This document shows, piece by piece, positions 48,067 to 56,486 of a stretch of DNA of 56,486 bases. Below the pieces are notes generated by a model. It had not been told where the DNA came from, searched no databases, and saw only the letters and a list, made by a program, of their open reading frames with translations. Source of the stretch: Actinomycetota bacterium (GTDB lineage: Bacteria; Actinomycetota; Acidimicrobiia; Acidimicrobiales; Microtrichaceae); the NCBI GenBank assembly GCA_016703525.1, contig JADJBW010000020.1:1-56486 (forward strand). Direction: 5' to 3'. Made by a program: the position numbers and the translations under genes. Within the stretch, counting starts at the first letter, position 1; the number at the start of each line of letters is the position of its first letter.

Positions 48067-48942
48067 TCACCACCGCCCGAGGCCGACGGTCAGACGAGCG
48101 CCGACCGACCGTCGTTCGGCCAGATAACGCGATTCGATCTCCTCGAAGGTCAAGACGTCGACCGCGTAGTCGGGTATCTCCACGAACTTCTCGCCCATCG
48201 GTACGTCACCGATGTTGAAGACGGTGCAGAAGTTCATCGGGACCCGATACCCGGAGACCGTCCCGTCGGGATCCCGGTAGTAGTGGATCGAGGAGGAACC
48301 CTCGGGGATTCCGTAGATGCTCGACACCACACGGGTCTCCCCGGAGAGATTCGGTGGTGTGCCGTGCAACAGGCGGATGTCGTAGATCAGCGCCTGGCCC
48401 ACCGGTACCTCGACCGGTTCCATCAACTCATCTCGAACACGGCGGTGCACCGCTTCCCACTGCGTCGGGAACGTCGGGCTGCCCCGCAGCCCCTCGAGCC
48501 AGCGATGGCTTCCGGGCAGCACTCGCATCTGCCCCATTTCGGGTGTGACATCGACGAGTGGGACCCATGCGTTCATCGTCTGCCGCTCGGACTCGTCGGC
48601 CACGATCCAGTCCTGATGCGGCGGCACCTCGGTGTCGGGCCCAGGGTGCTTCACCATGAACACTCCGAGGAGCGGCGAGAACCCGTCGATCACCGTGGAG
48701 ACGCGGGGCCAGAGGAGGTCGCGAACGGTGGCGTGCGTGCGTTCCTTGTACTCGACATCGGCGGACATGAGGCTGGGGTAGTAGCCCTCGTCGATGCCGG
48801 AATCGAGTTCGTGGTAGGCCGCCAGCAGCGAGTCGATCGTCGTTCGGTCGACGAGATCGCAGACCACGAAGCCGTCTCGTAGGGATGCCGACTCCAGGTC
48901 GGCGTCGAAGAACGTACGAAGCGGTGCTCCGGTGTCGGTCAT
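48067..48942 (-). CDS. PhyH-type dioxygenase F
   Basis: An intact 291-residue frame starting at ATG 48942 after a GGGGGA stretch. SASLRDGFVVCDLVDRTTID is the family start. LLGVFMVKHPGPDTEVPPHQ then DWIVADE gives the H-x-D metal site. NAWVPLVDVTPEMGQMRVLP-type text leads to GSHRWLEGLRG. QALIYDIRLLHGTPPNLSGE then TRVV gives the distal His and Arg. The tail (FCTVFNIGDVPMGEKFVEIP) is longer than in copy D. It forms a same-strand pair upstream of nothing obvious; PhyH G starts about 1 kb upstream on the same strand and ends 80 bp before it. Confidence 0.85.
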   Translation of the reverse strand: MTDTGAPLRTFFDADLESASLRDGFVVCDLVDRTTIDSLLAAYHELDSGIDEGYYPSLMSADVEYKERTHATVRDLLWPRVSTVIDGFSPLLGVFMVKHPGPDTEVPPHQDWIVADESERQTMNAWVPLVDVTPEMGQMRVLPGSHRWLEGLRGSPTFPTQWEAVHRRVRDELMEPVEVPVGQALIYDIRLLHGTPPNLSGETRVVSSIYGIPEGSSSIHYYRDPDGTVSGYRVPMNFCTVFNIGDVPMGEKFVEIPDYAVDVLTFEEIESRYLAERRSVGARLTVGLGRW

Positions 48943-49021
48943 GGCGTCCCCCAGTTAGGCATCCGGCTCGCCGTCAGGCTACCACCGCCCCGAGAAATCA
49001 CCGGTCGGGCCTAGCGCGGGC

Positions 49022-49983
49022 CTAGCTCGCGTTGCGGGGACCGAACGTTGCCATCCCTCGCTCGAACCGCGCTCGATCCATGTTCGACGGTGGGGAGGGG
49101 CTCCATGTGATCGAGCGGCACGTCGGACGGTCGGCCGTGGTGAATGGCCCGTACGCACTGGTCGATGTCGAGTTCGAAACACTCGACCAGGTCGTCGGGG
49201 GTGTCGTCGTCGCGGAAGTAGAAGACCAGGGGCACGCCGGGCGGCGTGACGATCCCGTGAGCGGCAAGGCGAAGCGAGTCCGATCGGTTCGGCGGCGACC
49301 AGTGGATGACCCCGGACACCATCACGATCAGCTCACCGGCCTTGACATCGAGTCGCGTCGACGCCTCCCGGATGTCCGGCAGCACATCATCGAAGACCGA
49401 TGGAACGTGGCGCGACCGGATCCGGTTCGAGAAGCGGTGCGAACCGGGGAGAACGTGGAGGGTGCCGTTCGACTCATTCATGTCGCAGAGCGGGATCCAC
49501 AGGTACAGGCTCTGAGCGCTGCTCTCATCGACGAGTGCGAAGTCCTGATGGGGCCGAGCCCGGTGTTCGGGGACGGGGCTTCACCGAGTAGTCGAGCCGA
49601 ACCATCTCGAGCGCGGCGTCGTCGACGAGCCGCAGGAGTCGGGGCTCGACCAGAGATCGCAGTTCAGCGGTGATGAAGTCGCGCACGCATCATCGGGCAG
49701 CAGAATCGTGGGGTACCAGTGGTCCGGCAGGGGCGTTCCGAGGCGTCGCTGCGCCTCGGCGAACACGTCGTTGGCCCGCTGCACCTCGCCAGCGTCGAGG
49801 AACGGCCCTGAGCCGCGCGTACCCGTCGGTAGCGAGAAGCCCGCCGATCGTCGGGTCGAGGAACTCGACGCGCCGCACCGTTGCCGGATCGCCCGGCGTC
49901 GGGATCGCTCGGGATCGGCGTCGCCGGAGCGGTCGCCGAAGGCGTTCGGAACGATCTGCGTCGTCGATTTCGGGCGCAGCCAT
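49022..49983 (-). CDS. PhyH-type dioxygenase G, frameshifted
   Basis: About 320 residues from ATG 49983 (MAAPEIDDADRSERLRR). VEFLDPTIGGLLATDGYARL is the N-terminal strand region, then FLDAGEVQRANDVFAEAQRR and DHWYPTILLPDDA. Frame breaks lie near 49800, 49680 and 49580. The metal site reads PHQDFALVDESSAQSLYLWI (H-x-D), then MNESNGTLHVLPGSHRF. IVMVSGVIHWSPPNRSDSLR is the distal His/Arg block. The last residues differ by frame; MDRARFERGMATFGPRNAS ending at 49022 is the likelier C-terminus. Divergent from PhyH H, with about 150 bp between starts. Confidence 0.75.
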
Positions 49984-50130
49984 CGAGGACGGTCCATGGA
50001 GAGATCGTGCCACCGGGCGTAGCGGCGTCATGTCCATCGCCCCGCCTCGCCGGTTGCCGCGAATCCGATCGGGGCGCTGCCGGGCGCTACCATCGCCACG
50101 AGTGCGAATCGACATCCGGAGGTCTTGTTG

Positions 50131-51114
50131 ATGCTTGCACCTGGATCGCTTGGCTTCCTCGCCCCGGAGCGGTGTGGTGACGCTCGTCGTTGCCTCCACG
50201 ACCCGGAGCTTCAGGAGCGGCTCGACGACGTGGGGCTATGTCGTCGTCCCGCTGCTGTCTTCGAGCAGGTCGCGGAACTCACCGATGGCTTCGACGCGAT
50301 CGCCGCCGATCTCGGTGGAACGAGCTCTCCGGAGGACTACAACTCGACGTATGCCGAGTTCACCATCATCCATTCGCAGCCGGACTTTCGGCGTCGGGCC
50401 TTCGAGCTGATCTGTTCGACGCTCCAACCGTCGATCGAGCGGTATCTGATCGACTACCGACCGCTGGTCGCGAACTTCGTGAACAAGCCGCCCGGTACCG
50501 GTGTGGTTCCCGCCCATCAGAACTTCTCGGTGGTCGACGAGGCGGTGGAACGGTCCGTCTCGGTCTGGGTGGCGTTGGTCGACTGCACGATGGCGAACGG
50601 CGCGATGGCCATGCTCGACGGCAGCCATCGCAACTTGAGAGGCCGCCGCGGAATGTGGGCCTACCAGGCGTTCACGGGCATCGAGCAAGAGGCTCTCGAC
50701 CCCCTCCTCACCCCGGTCGAGGTCCCTGCGGGACACGCAGTGATCCTCGACGACGCCCTGGTCCACTCCTCGCCGCCGAACCTGACCCAGGAGCGTCGCC
50801 TGGCCATCCAGTTCGTGATGGTCCCCGCTGAGACCCCCGCGTATTGGTTCCAGCAGGTCGGCGAGGACGAGGCCGCGATCGAGGTTGCCGTGTGGGAGAT
50901 CGAGCCCCAGTTCTTCTTCGATTTCTGGCACGGCGATGGCGACGAGCGGTTCGCGAAACCCGCCGGAACGATGCGCGTCCCGAACCCGGTGCTGGAACTC
51001 GATGGGCTGCTGGACCTCGTTGCGGGCGGGGAGGCGGCCGACCCGCCGGCGCAGCGGTCGGACCCGCCGCGGCGCCGCGGCGTGCGCGGCCTGATCTCGA
51101 AGCTGCTCGGGTAG
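50131..51114 (+). CDS. PhyH-type dioxygenase H with HxN in place of HxD
   Basis: About 328 residues. The N-terminus (MLAPGSLGFLAPERCGDARR) contains two nearby frame breaks that cancel out; between them the sequence reads GYVVVPLL, the usual family strand. From EQVAELTDGFDAIAADLGGT onward the frame is open to the stop. The metal site is VVPAHQNFSVVDEAVE: His-Gln-Asn with codon AAC, in a long undisturbed frame. The rest is orthodox: SVWVALVDCTMANGAMAMLD, GSHRNLRG, and ILDDALVHSSPPNLTQERRL. A basic C-terminal tail (SDPPRRRGVRGLISKLLG) follows. Loss of the carboxylate ligand is shared with PhyH A. Confidence 0.8.
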   Translation: MLAPGSLGFLAPERCGDARRCLHDPELQERLDDVGLCRRPAAVFEQVAELTDGFDAIAADLGGTSSPEDYNSTYAEFTIIHSQPDFRRRAFELICSTLQPSIERYLIDYRPLVANFVNKPPGTGVVPAHQNFSVVDEAVERSVSVWVALVDCTMANGAMAMLDGSHRNLRGRRGMWAYQAFTGIEQEALDPLLTPVEVPAGHAVILDDALVHSSPPNLTQERRLAIQFVMVPAETPAYWFQQVGEDEAAIEVAVWEIEPQFFFDFWHGDGDERFAKPAGTMRVPNPVLELDGLLDLVAGGEAADPPAQRSDPPRRRGVRGLISKLLG

Positions 51115-51139
51115 ACCGGTTCGCTCGATCGCCTCGGCG

Positions 51140-52640
51140 TCAGGGACGTGTCCGCCTCCTCAGCGGTGTTTCCACGGGCGTCATCCCCGTCGAAACCGTC
51201 GACCCGGGAGGGCCGAGGATGGCAGCGAGCCGTTCTGTGGCCGCGCTCCCGGCGTTGCGGGTGACCATCAAGACGACGGTCGGCGCACGATTCCGGTCGG
51301 AGTAGGCGACGACTCGAACGACGGTGCCGCCCCCGGAACGCTCGGCCAGCAGCCGTGCTCGGTGGCCGAGCGTGCGAGTGAGATGGACCGACAGCTCGCT
51401 GGTGTGTCGCCCGATCAGGTTCGGCCCGCGAATGCCCAAGTACTCGTCGCCGGAGACCACCCGCTGTCCGGGATCACACGCGATCGTGCTCACGCGTCCG
51501 CCCTGGGCGCTTCTCCGCATGGCATCGGCGAGCAGCCCCACGTCGTCTCGGAACGCCCAGACGGACTCGGCGAGTGGTTGCCACTGCGACCATTGATCAC
51601 CTCCGTCGCCCGCGTCGCCGGGCCGCTCGAGGTGGTGCCGGAGCCGTTGCACCGCCTCGGTCCACACGGTCCGGTTCCGATCGAGTTGCTCCGGCCTCCA
51701 CTCGGCCTCCATTCGCCGGACCACGTCGTGCAGGCTTGCCCGATCGAGGCGGTACAGGCTGAGCGCAGCGGGATGCAGCACCGTGTTCATGTACACGTCA
51801 CATCCGCTGTCGTCCGCGAAGCGAAGGAAGTCCCAGAACTCGTGCCAATTCGCGGTCATCAGGCGGTACGTGAAGCTGACCGAGGTCCCGTACCGCTCGT
51901 GCCGCGAGGAACCGGTCGACGTTGTGCATGAGTACGTCATGGGATGCGCCGACGCGGATCGCCTCGACCGTCGCTGCGGTGGCGCCGTCGATCGAGATGC
52001 CGACCGAGAACGGAACCGCATCGAGCAACTCGTCGACGTGGCGGTTCCACACGGTGCCGTTGGTGGTCACGTTGCATTCGGTGGTTCCGCCGTGCCGCGC
52101 GATTCGGTCCCAGATCCGATGGTTGATCTCCGAGAGGAACGGCTCGCCGCCGAGAAACCGCGCTTGGCGAGCATGCGCCAGGAACGGGTCGATCTCGTCG
52201 AGAAAGGCCGGGCCGTACGGTGAAATGAGCGGCGGCAGCCCTTCTCGCTGCGCCCGAATCGCGGAGGAGAACTCCCCGGAACACATCGCGCATTGGAGGT
52301 TGCACGTGTTCGTCAACGCGAACTCGAGGCGTTGCGGCCAGCCCGCCGGATCGACGCCGAACCTGTCGAACGAACGAGCGAACACGCCGTGGTAGTTGCC
52401 CGAGGCGATGCCCTCGCCGCAGTCCGTGCAGGCGAACCGGAAGTCGTCGGCGAGCAGCGCCGCACGAAGCCGCTCCGCGGTCTCGCCCTCCCACATGGAC
52501 ATGAGCGGCGAATCACCGACCCGCCCGAGCGGCGTCGTCCTCGTCGGCGCACACGGAGACCCAGCCGTTCATGTCGAACGACAGGCCGACGAACGGTGCG
52601 TAGCCCGACCCGAAGAGGCTGGCGGGAAGCGTCTACGGGA
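51140..52640 (-). CDS. Twitch-domain radical SAM protein 3, frameshifted
   Basis: About 500 residues. The N-terminal auxiliary region reads GYAPFVGLSFDMNGWVSVCA and, after a frame break near 52510, LMSMWEGETAERLRAALLAD and FRFACTDCGEG. The core has LTNTCNLQCAMCSGEFSSAI (CxxxCxxC), RQARFLGGEPFLSEINHRIW (GGEP), CNVTTNGTVWN and VGISIDGATAATVEAIRVGA. After a frame break near 51905 come RLMTANWHEFWDFLRFADDS and a C-terminal extension (GDEYLGIRGPNLIGRHTSEL, RVVAYSDRNRAPTVVLMV). The extension differs from those of copies 1 and 2. The start is not fixed because the first 20 residues are frameshifted. Confidence 0.7.
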
Positions 52641-52649
52641 GGCGTGGTA

Positions 52650-53580
52650 GGCGGCGATCGAGTGCGGCCGAGATATGCAGGAGTCGTCGCCCCCATCACG
52701 ACCTGCGCCGGACCCGAGGAAGGGGTCCGCATCACGACGGGGGGCTCAGCCACACCAACATTGAACACCCGATCGAGTTCTGCCGCCTGCGCCGGGCTGG
52801 CATGGGGCCGACCGCCGACGATCTGCCCAGCGCCGGCGGTTCCGACAACGCCGGGTCCGGATAGCCCCGACAGGGGGGATGCGGAAGCCCCGTCAGACGT
52901 TCGCCGATCTGACGCGAAGCTCAGCGAGTCGTCGAGGACGGTCGGCATCGGATCGATGTCTCCGGATGCCGCGAGGATACCGCCGATCCAGAACGGCGGG
53001 CCACTCCGCTCGCCTCCGGATCCGGATCGAACTGACCGCAGCAACGTCCGCGGCGCACCCGGCCGATCCCCAGCCCGATTCGAGCCGAGGTGTGTCTCTC
53101 GACGATCAGTTGTGCCCCTGCGACCAGCGGCCCTGCGGCGTCGATCGCTACGAAAGCACCCGCGCTCCGCTTCCGTCCCACAGCCGCTCGGCACCGGGGT
53201 GCCAGCCCGGCGGTGTTTCCGTCCGCCACTCCATCGGCGATCGGCGCGCACGACCGCCTCAGCATCGCTGTTGCGCCCGGGCCGCCGGGAAACGCGGATC
53301 TCATACGGACCCGGCTCCAATTCGCCACCAACGGGTCGGCGACGGGTCGACGGCCGGGTACCACCTCGGCGTACCACCGATCCGAGGAGGCGCTCAGGTT
53401 GTTGCGAGCGCCGTCACGGGCACCAGGAACTCCATCGTCGCCATGACGACGGAGCAGCAGCGCCACCCCAACGGCCGTGGGCTTGCGTCGGAGGATCACT
53501 CGCCATCCTGCGGGTGTCCGATTGCGAGGACGAACAGGTGAACGCCGCCGCCGCCCACGTGCCGAGGAGGTAATAGCGGT
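52650..53580 (-). other. Probable frameshifted C-terminal extracytoplasmic part of the membrane protein at 53581-54648
   Basis: No intact ORF is recognisable, but minus-strand pieces in changing frames look protein-like (NRYYLLGTWAAAAFTCSSSQ; ADPLVANWSRVR; TVLDDSLSFASDRRTSDGAS; AELDRVFNVGVAEPPVVMRT). The paralogue at 8966-10906 is about 646 codons with a soluble C-terminal half. Extending the 356-codon ORF to that length would reach about 52710, which fits this stretch. Confidence 0.35.
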
Positions 53581-54648
53581 TCACGCCGATGTGTGCGGGC
53601 GTTGCGGCCAACGGCGGGCGAACCGGCGCCGACTGACGAGGGCCGTCATGGCGGCCGCGGCAGGCAGCGGTGACGGTCGCCGCTCACGGAGGCCGACGAT
53701 CAACAACTTCAGCCCCGATTGCTGGCCCGGCCCGAGTCCGGGGAATCTCCCGATTCGGGAAACGGCGGATTCCGGATTCACGAACCATGTCGGATCGAGC
53801 AGGAGGCCGATCGTGCTGACGACGGCGCCAGCCGACGGCCTCGACATCCTGCGCTGCCGCGACACGAACCTCAGGCGCATTCCGCCGCGATTCACCACGG
53901 CCTCAGCGATGGCCGGTGCCCACATCACGAGTCCGACGACGAGCGCTCCGACCGAGGTGCGCACGAGTGCTCGGCGTGGACCGGCCTCGCGGCGGAGCCG
54001 CCAGGCCCACGACCCCAGAACCACCGCCACCGGCACGACGAGCGTTGGCGCGTACGCGAAGTCCGTCTGGGCGACGAACGTACCGAACCCGACCCACGCC
54101 GGGAGCACACGACGGTCGCCGGCGAGCACCGCCCAGGTGAGGAAGCAGAACGCCACACAGGGCAGCCCAGCGGCGACGGGGTTGATCGGCTTCCAGCTGG
54201 GGCCCGCTGCGATGAGCTGGAAGACGACGGCGGTCGCGAGTCCGGCGATCGCTCCTGAACGGCCGAGCTGCCGATACGACACCGTGGCGATGGTCACGAT
54301 GGAGGTGACCGCGAGGAGCCAGGTGGCGAAGAGCACGACCGTTGGTGTGGCGCCGAACAACGAGGTCCACGGCGCCAACCACCAGAACAGCGCCGGGCCC
54401 GGGTGGAACGGGTCGGCGCCCGTTGACCAACTGCTGAAGGCCGAGGGCATCCCGAGCAGCGGACTCCCGCTGCGGAACACGTCGGTCGACCGCAGCGCGA
54501 TCACTGCGTCGTCGCCGATGAGCTGCCATCCGCTGGCAATGACCTTGACGCGCATGGTCGCGTTTACGAGCGCGATCAGCGCGATCAGGCCGAGGACCAG
54601 TCGGTCCTTGTGCACGGACGTCCCTGTTGAGAGCGAGCGTTCGGCCAC
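53581..54648 (-). CDS. GT-C-like polytopic membrane protein, paralogue of 8966-10906
   Basis: From the GTG at 54648: a short cytoplasmic start (MAERSLSTGTSVHKDR), a first helix (LVLGLIALIALVNATMRV), and an outward loop with GWQLIGDDAVIALRSTDVFR and ADPFHPGPALFWWLAPWTSL. At least seven further helices follow (VVLFATWLLAVTSIVTIATV, GLATAVVFQLIAAG, CVAFCFLTWAVLA, LVVPVAVVLGSWAW, VGALVVGLVMWAPAIAEAV). The ORF ends within a frameshifted stretch that probably hides the soluble C-terminal half. The loop with GDD and HPGP is shared with the protein at 10268-10906. A polyprenyl-phosphate-sugar transferase role is inferred from this layout and from the island. Confidence 0.6.
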   Translation of the reverse strand: MAERSLSTGTSVHKDRLVLGLIALIALVNATMRVKVIASGWQLIGDDAVIALRSTDVFRSGSPLLGMPSAFSSWSTGADPFHPGPALFWWLAPWTSLFGATPTVVLFATWLLAVTSIVTIATVSYRQLGRSGAIAGLATAVVFQLIAAGPSWKPINPVAAGLPCVAFCFLTWAVLAGDRRVLPAWVGFGTFVAQTDFAYAPTLVVPVAVVLGSWAWRLRREAGPRRALVRTSVGALVVGLVMWAPAIAEAVVNRGGMRLRFVSRQRRMSRPSAGAVVSTIGLLLDPTWFVNPESAVSRIGRFPGLGPGQQSGLKLLIVGLRERRPSPLPAAAAMTALVSRRRFARRWPQRPHTSA

Positions 54649-54813
54649 CGCAATCCCTGTTCCCCCACGGCGGGCCGGCAGACGCCGCCACCGCAACCTG
54701 CCGCTGAGAATAGGTCCTGGGGCGTCGAACGCCTCTGAGGGTCCGCTGACATCGCGATGGTGTGCCTCGGCGGGACTCGGCCGGGCCGGGTCACGCCGTA
54801 GCCTGTTGCGCCG

Positions 54814-56486
54814 GTGCGACGGAGTCTCGATCGAGTTGACCGAGGACGTGCTGCGTCGGTCGTACGACCGTGGCTCGCTGATACCGTGGGTCGCACCTGG
54901 GCCGAGGACCGTGCGGGTGGTGAAGCGGCGCCGGGCCTGCTGAACGGGGCTCGCCGCAGCCGCTGCGTCACCAGACGTATCCGGGTGCGGTGGCGCGGGC
55001 CGCCGCAACGTAACTCGATCTCGGTGTCGGACGACTGCACGTGCCCGGTGGGGCTGGCCTGCAAGCACGCCGTGGCCTTGATCCTCACCGCCCAGCGCTC
55101 GGCCCGGGCGACGCCGGCGCCGGGTTCGACCGGTCAGGCGGGATCGACCGGTCAGATGGGCGTGACGGACCCGGCGCGCCTGACGGGCCCCGAGCGGCAG
55201 TTCGCCGATTGGCGCCGGGTCTTCCATGACCCTGCGCGACGAGTGGGTCGACCCGGACGAGACGCCGATCGCGATCGAGTTCGCGATCAACACGATCAAG
55301 CCGAGCCGGTAGCTGTGCCGTCGCCGCGCGGGCGACGCGACGTTGCGCCCGCTGCAGCGGGTCGAAGGGGCGTGGTTCCGCACGGGCGTGTCGTGAACGA
55401 CCTCGAGTCGAAGTACTCATGCGCCGCGACATCGATCCGGTGCATCGGAACGCTGCATTAAGCTGCTGATGAGCCTGACGACCAACCGGTACAACACGTA
55501 AGCCACGCTGCCGCTCGGCCCGGCGCAGCCCGACGTGTGGCAGATGCTGCGGCGGCTGGTCGACGCCGGGGTGGCGTTGGTCGGCGAGCGTGGCGGTCCG
55601 ACCGAGGTGGCGCTCGCCGCGGTCCCGGCGCGACTCGCCGTCGACCTCGTCGACGCGGGCGACGGCGCCGTTCGTGTGTCTGCGAGGTTGGAGCACGACG
55701 ATGCAGCGCTCACGGCGGACGCGTCCGCGGTCGGGCTGCTTGGCGATCCTCCGCACGGGCTGTTCGTGGTGAACGGCGCGCGGCTCACGCTGGTGCCCTT
55801 CGCCCAGCGCTTGCCCGAGCGGTAAACGCCTCCTCGCCACCCGTTGGTGGTACCCCGGCCGACGTCGACGGGCTGCTCGGCACGTACGTTCCGCTGATGG
55901 CGCAGCACGGGCGGGTCGGCTCGTCAGACAGCTCGATCGAGGTGGTGCTGAGCAAGTTCGTCGGCGTCGTCGCGCAGGTGCGTCGCGTGGTGCCCGATGT
56001 CGCCGGGCTCACGTGGGGTCTGCAGTACCGCCAGGGACAACGCATCACCACGCACCCGCTTGCGCCCACCTCCGCGGTCGGGCACGATCGCGACGCGAAG
56101 GTCGCGGCGATCGGCGCGCTGGAACTCCCGGTGCACCTGCTGGCGTCGATCTGTGGCCCGACGGTCGGCCGAGCGCCACCGTGGCGAGGCAGACGCGACA
56201 CGGTCACCCTCATGGCCGAGGTGGTTCCGTGGTTGCTCAGGCGCGGCCAGGTGCTTATGAAGTCGACTCCGATTCATAAGCCTAGCAAGAGGCGCTTGGC
56301 GTCCCCTGATCGAGCTCTCCCGGTGTCCGGACGGCGCCGCCGATACCGACGGCGCGGATGGGCAGCGCACCGACTGGTTTCGGATCTCTCTCGGTGCCAG
56401 GTGAGCGTCGACGGCGAGGACGTCGAGATTCGCGTCGCTATTCGCGGCGCTGTCGCGCGACGACGAGGGCTGTTCCTCTCCAGCGG
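54814..56486 (+). CDS. SWIM zinc-finger/SNF2-type DEAD/DEAH helicase, N-terminal part, frameshifted and cut by the window end
   Basis: After a frameshifted start (LTEDVLRRSYDRGS; RVRWRGPPQRNSISVSDDC) the SWIM zinc finger is plain: CTCPVGLACKHAVALILTA with the C-x-C...C-x-H ligands. Following pieces in changing frames match the N-terminal region of actinobacterial SNF2 helicases: LLMSLTTNRYNTYATLPLGP-type text and QMLRRLVDAGVALVGERGGP. Then come GLLGTYVPLMAQHGRVGS, LTWGLQYRQGQRITTHPL and VSVDGEDVEIR near the end. The helicase motor lies beyond the window. Frame breaks are frequent, as at the left edge. This marks the return to ordinary chromosome outside the island. Confidence 0.6.

Noticed and set aside
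1..56486. CRISPR array, tRNA or rRNA genes
   Set aside because: I saw no regularly spaced repeats, no cloverleaf-like segment ending in CCA, and no rRNA-like sequence.

Overview
The window looks like a piece of a high-GC actinobacterial genome. Acidimicrobiia (Ilumatobacter-like) is my best guess, based on the base composition, frequent GTG starts, and AftB-like and PIG-V-like membrane glycosyltransferases. This is inference; there is no rRNA or other phylogenetic marker here. Many genes are split by single-base insertions or deletions, often next to G/C runs, while the protein signal continues unbroken in the next frame. I read most of these as uncorrected long-read errors rather than biology, and I report such loci as one gene with the frame breaks noted.

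Layout. 0-6.9 kb is ordinary chromosome: a PPOX-type flavoprotein, a dienelactone hydrolase, a DUF885-type metallopeptidase, a TSUP permease, a DUF2231-like membrane protein, an acyl-CoA dehydrogenase and MutY. Two near-identical hairpins sit at two convergent junctions. 6.9-54.7 kb is a large surface-glycan or glycoconjugate island. 54.8 kb to the end is the start of a SWIM-zinc-finger SNF2-type helicase, i.e. ordinary chromosome again.

The island holds three twitch/SPASM-type radical SAM enzymes (7.0, 40.6 and 52.6 kb), two complete B12-binding radical SAM enzymes (21.9 and 26.1 kb) and a third that has lost its core (30.8 kb). It has eight PhyH-type Fe(II)/2-oxoglutarate dioxygenase domains, two of them fused in tandem, plus a ninth, different 2OG oxygenase with an HxG motif. 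There is a carbamoyltransferase next to DUF5989, two SxtJ-like/SGNH fusion proteins, and a GMC oxidoreductase with a small Tat-type partner. Also present are an asparagine-synthase-type amidotransferase, a methyltransferase, two GT4 glycosyltransferases plus a third GT-like protein, a UbiA-like/GT-A fusion, four large membrane sugar-transferase-like proteins, one Wzm permease and two different Wzt ATPases. A decayed epimerase and an IS3-type transposase fragment lie at 11-12.3 kb.

Working model (inference): polyprenyl-linked sugars are assembled by the GT and GT-C proteins. They are tailored in the cytoplasm by radical SAM and dioxygenase enzymes (C-methylation, epimerisation or dehydrogenation, hydroxylation and possibly halogenation), by carbamoylation, amidation and O-methylation, and are exported by Wzm/Wzt. 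SGNH proteins could add or remove acyl groups outside. The density of radical and non-haem iron enzymes in a cluster with a dedicated ABC exporter is the most unusual feature of the window.
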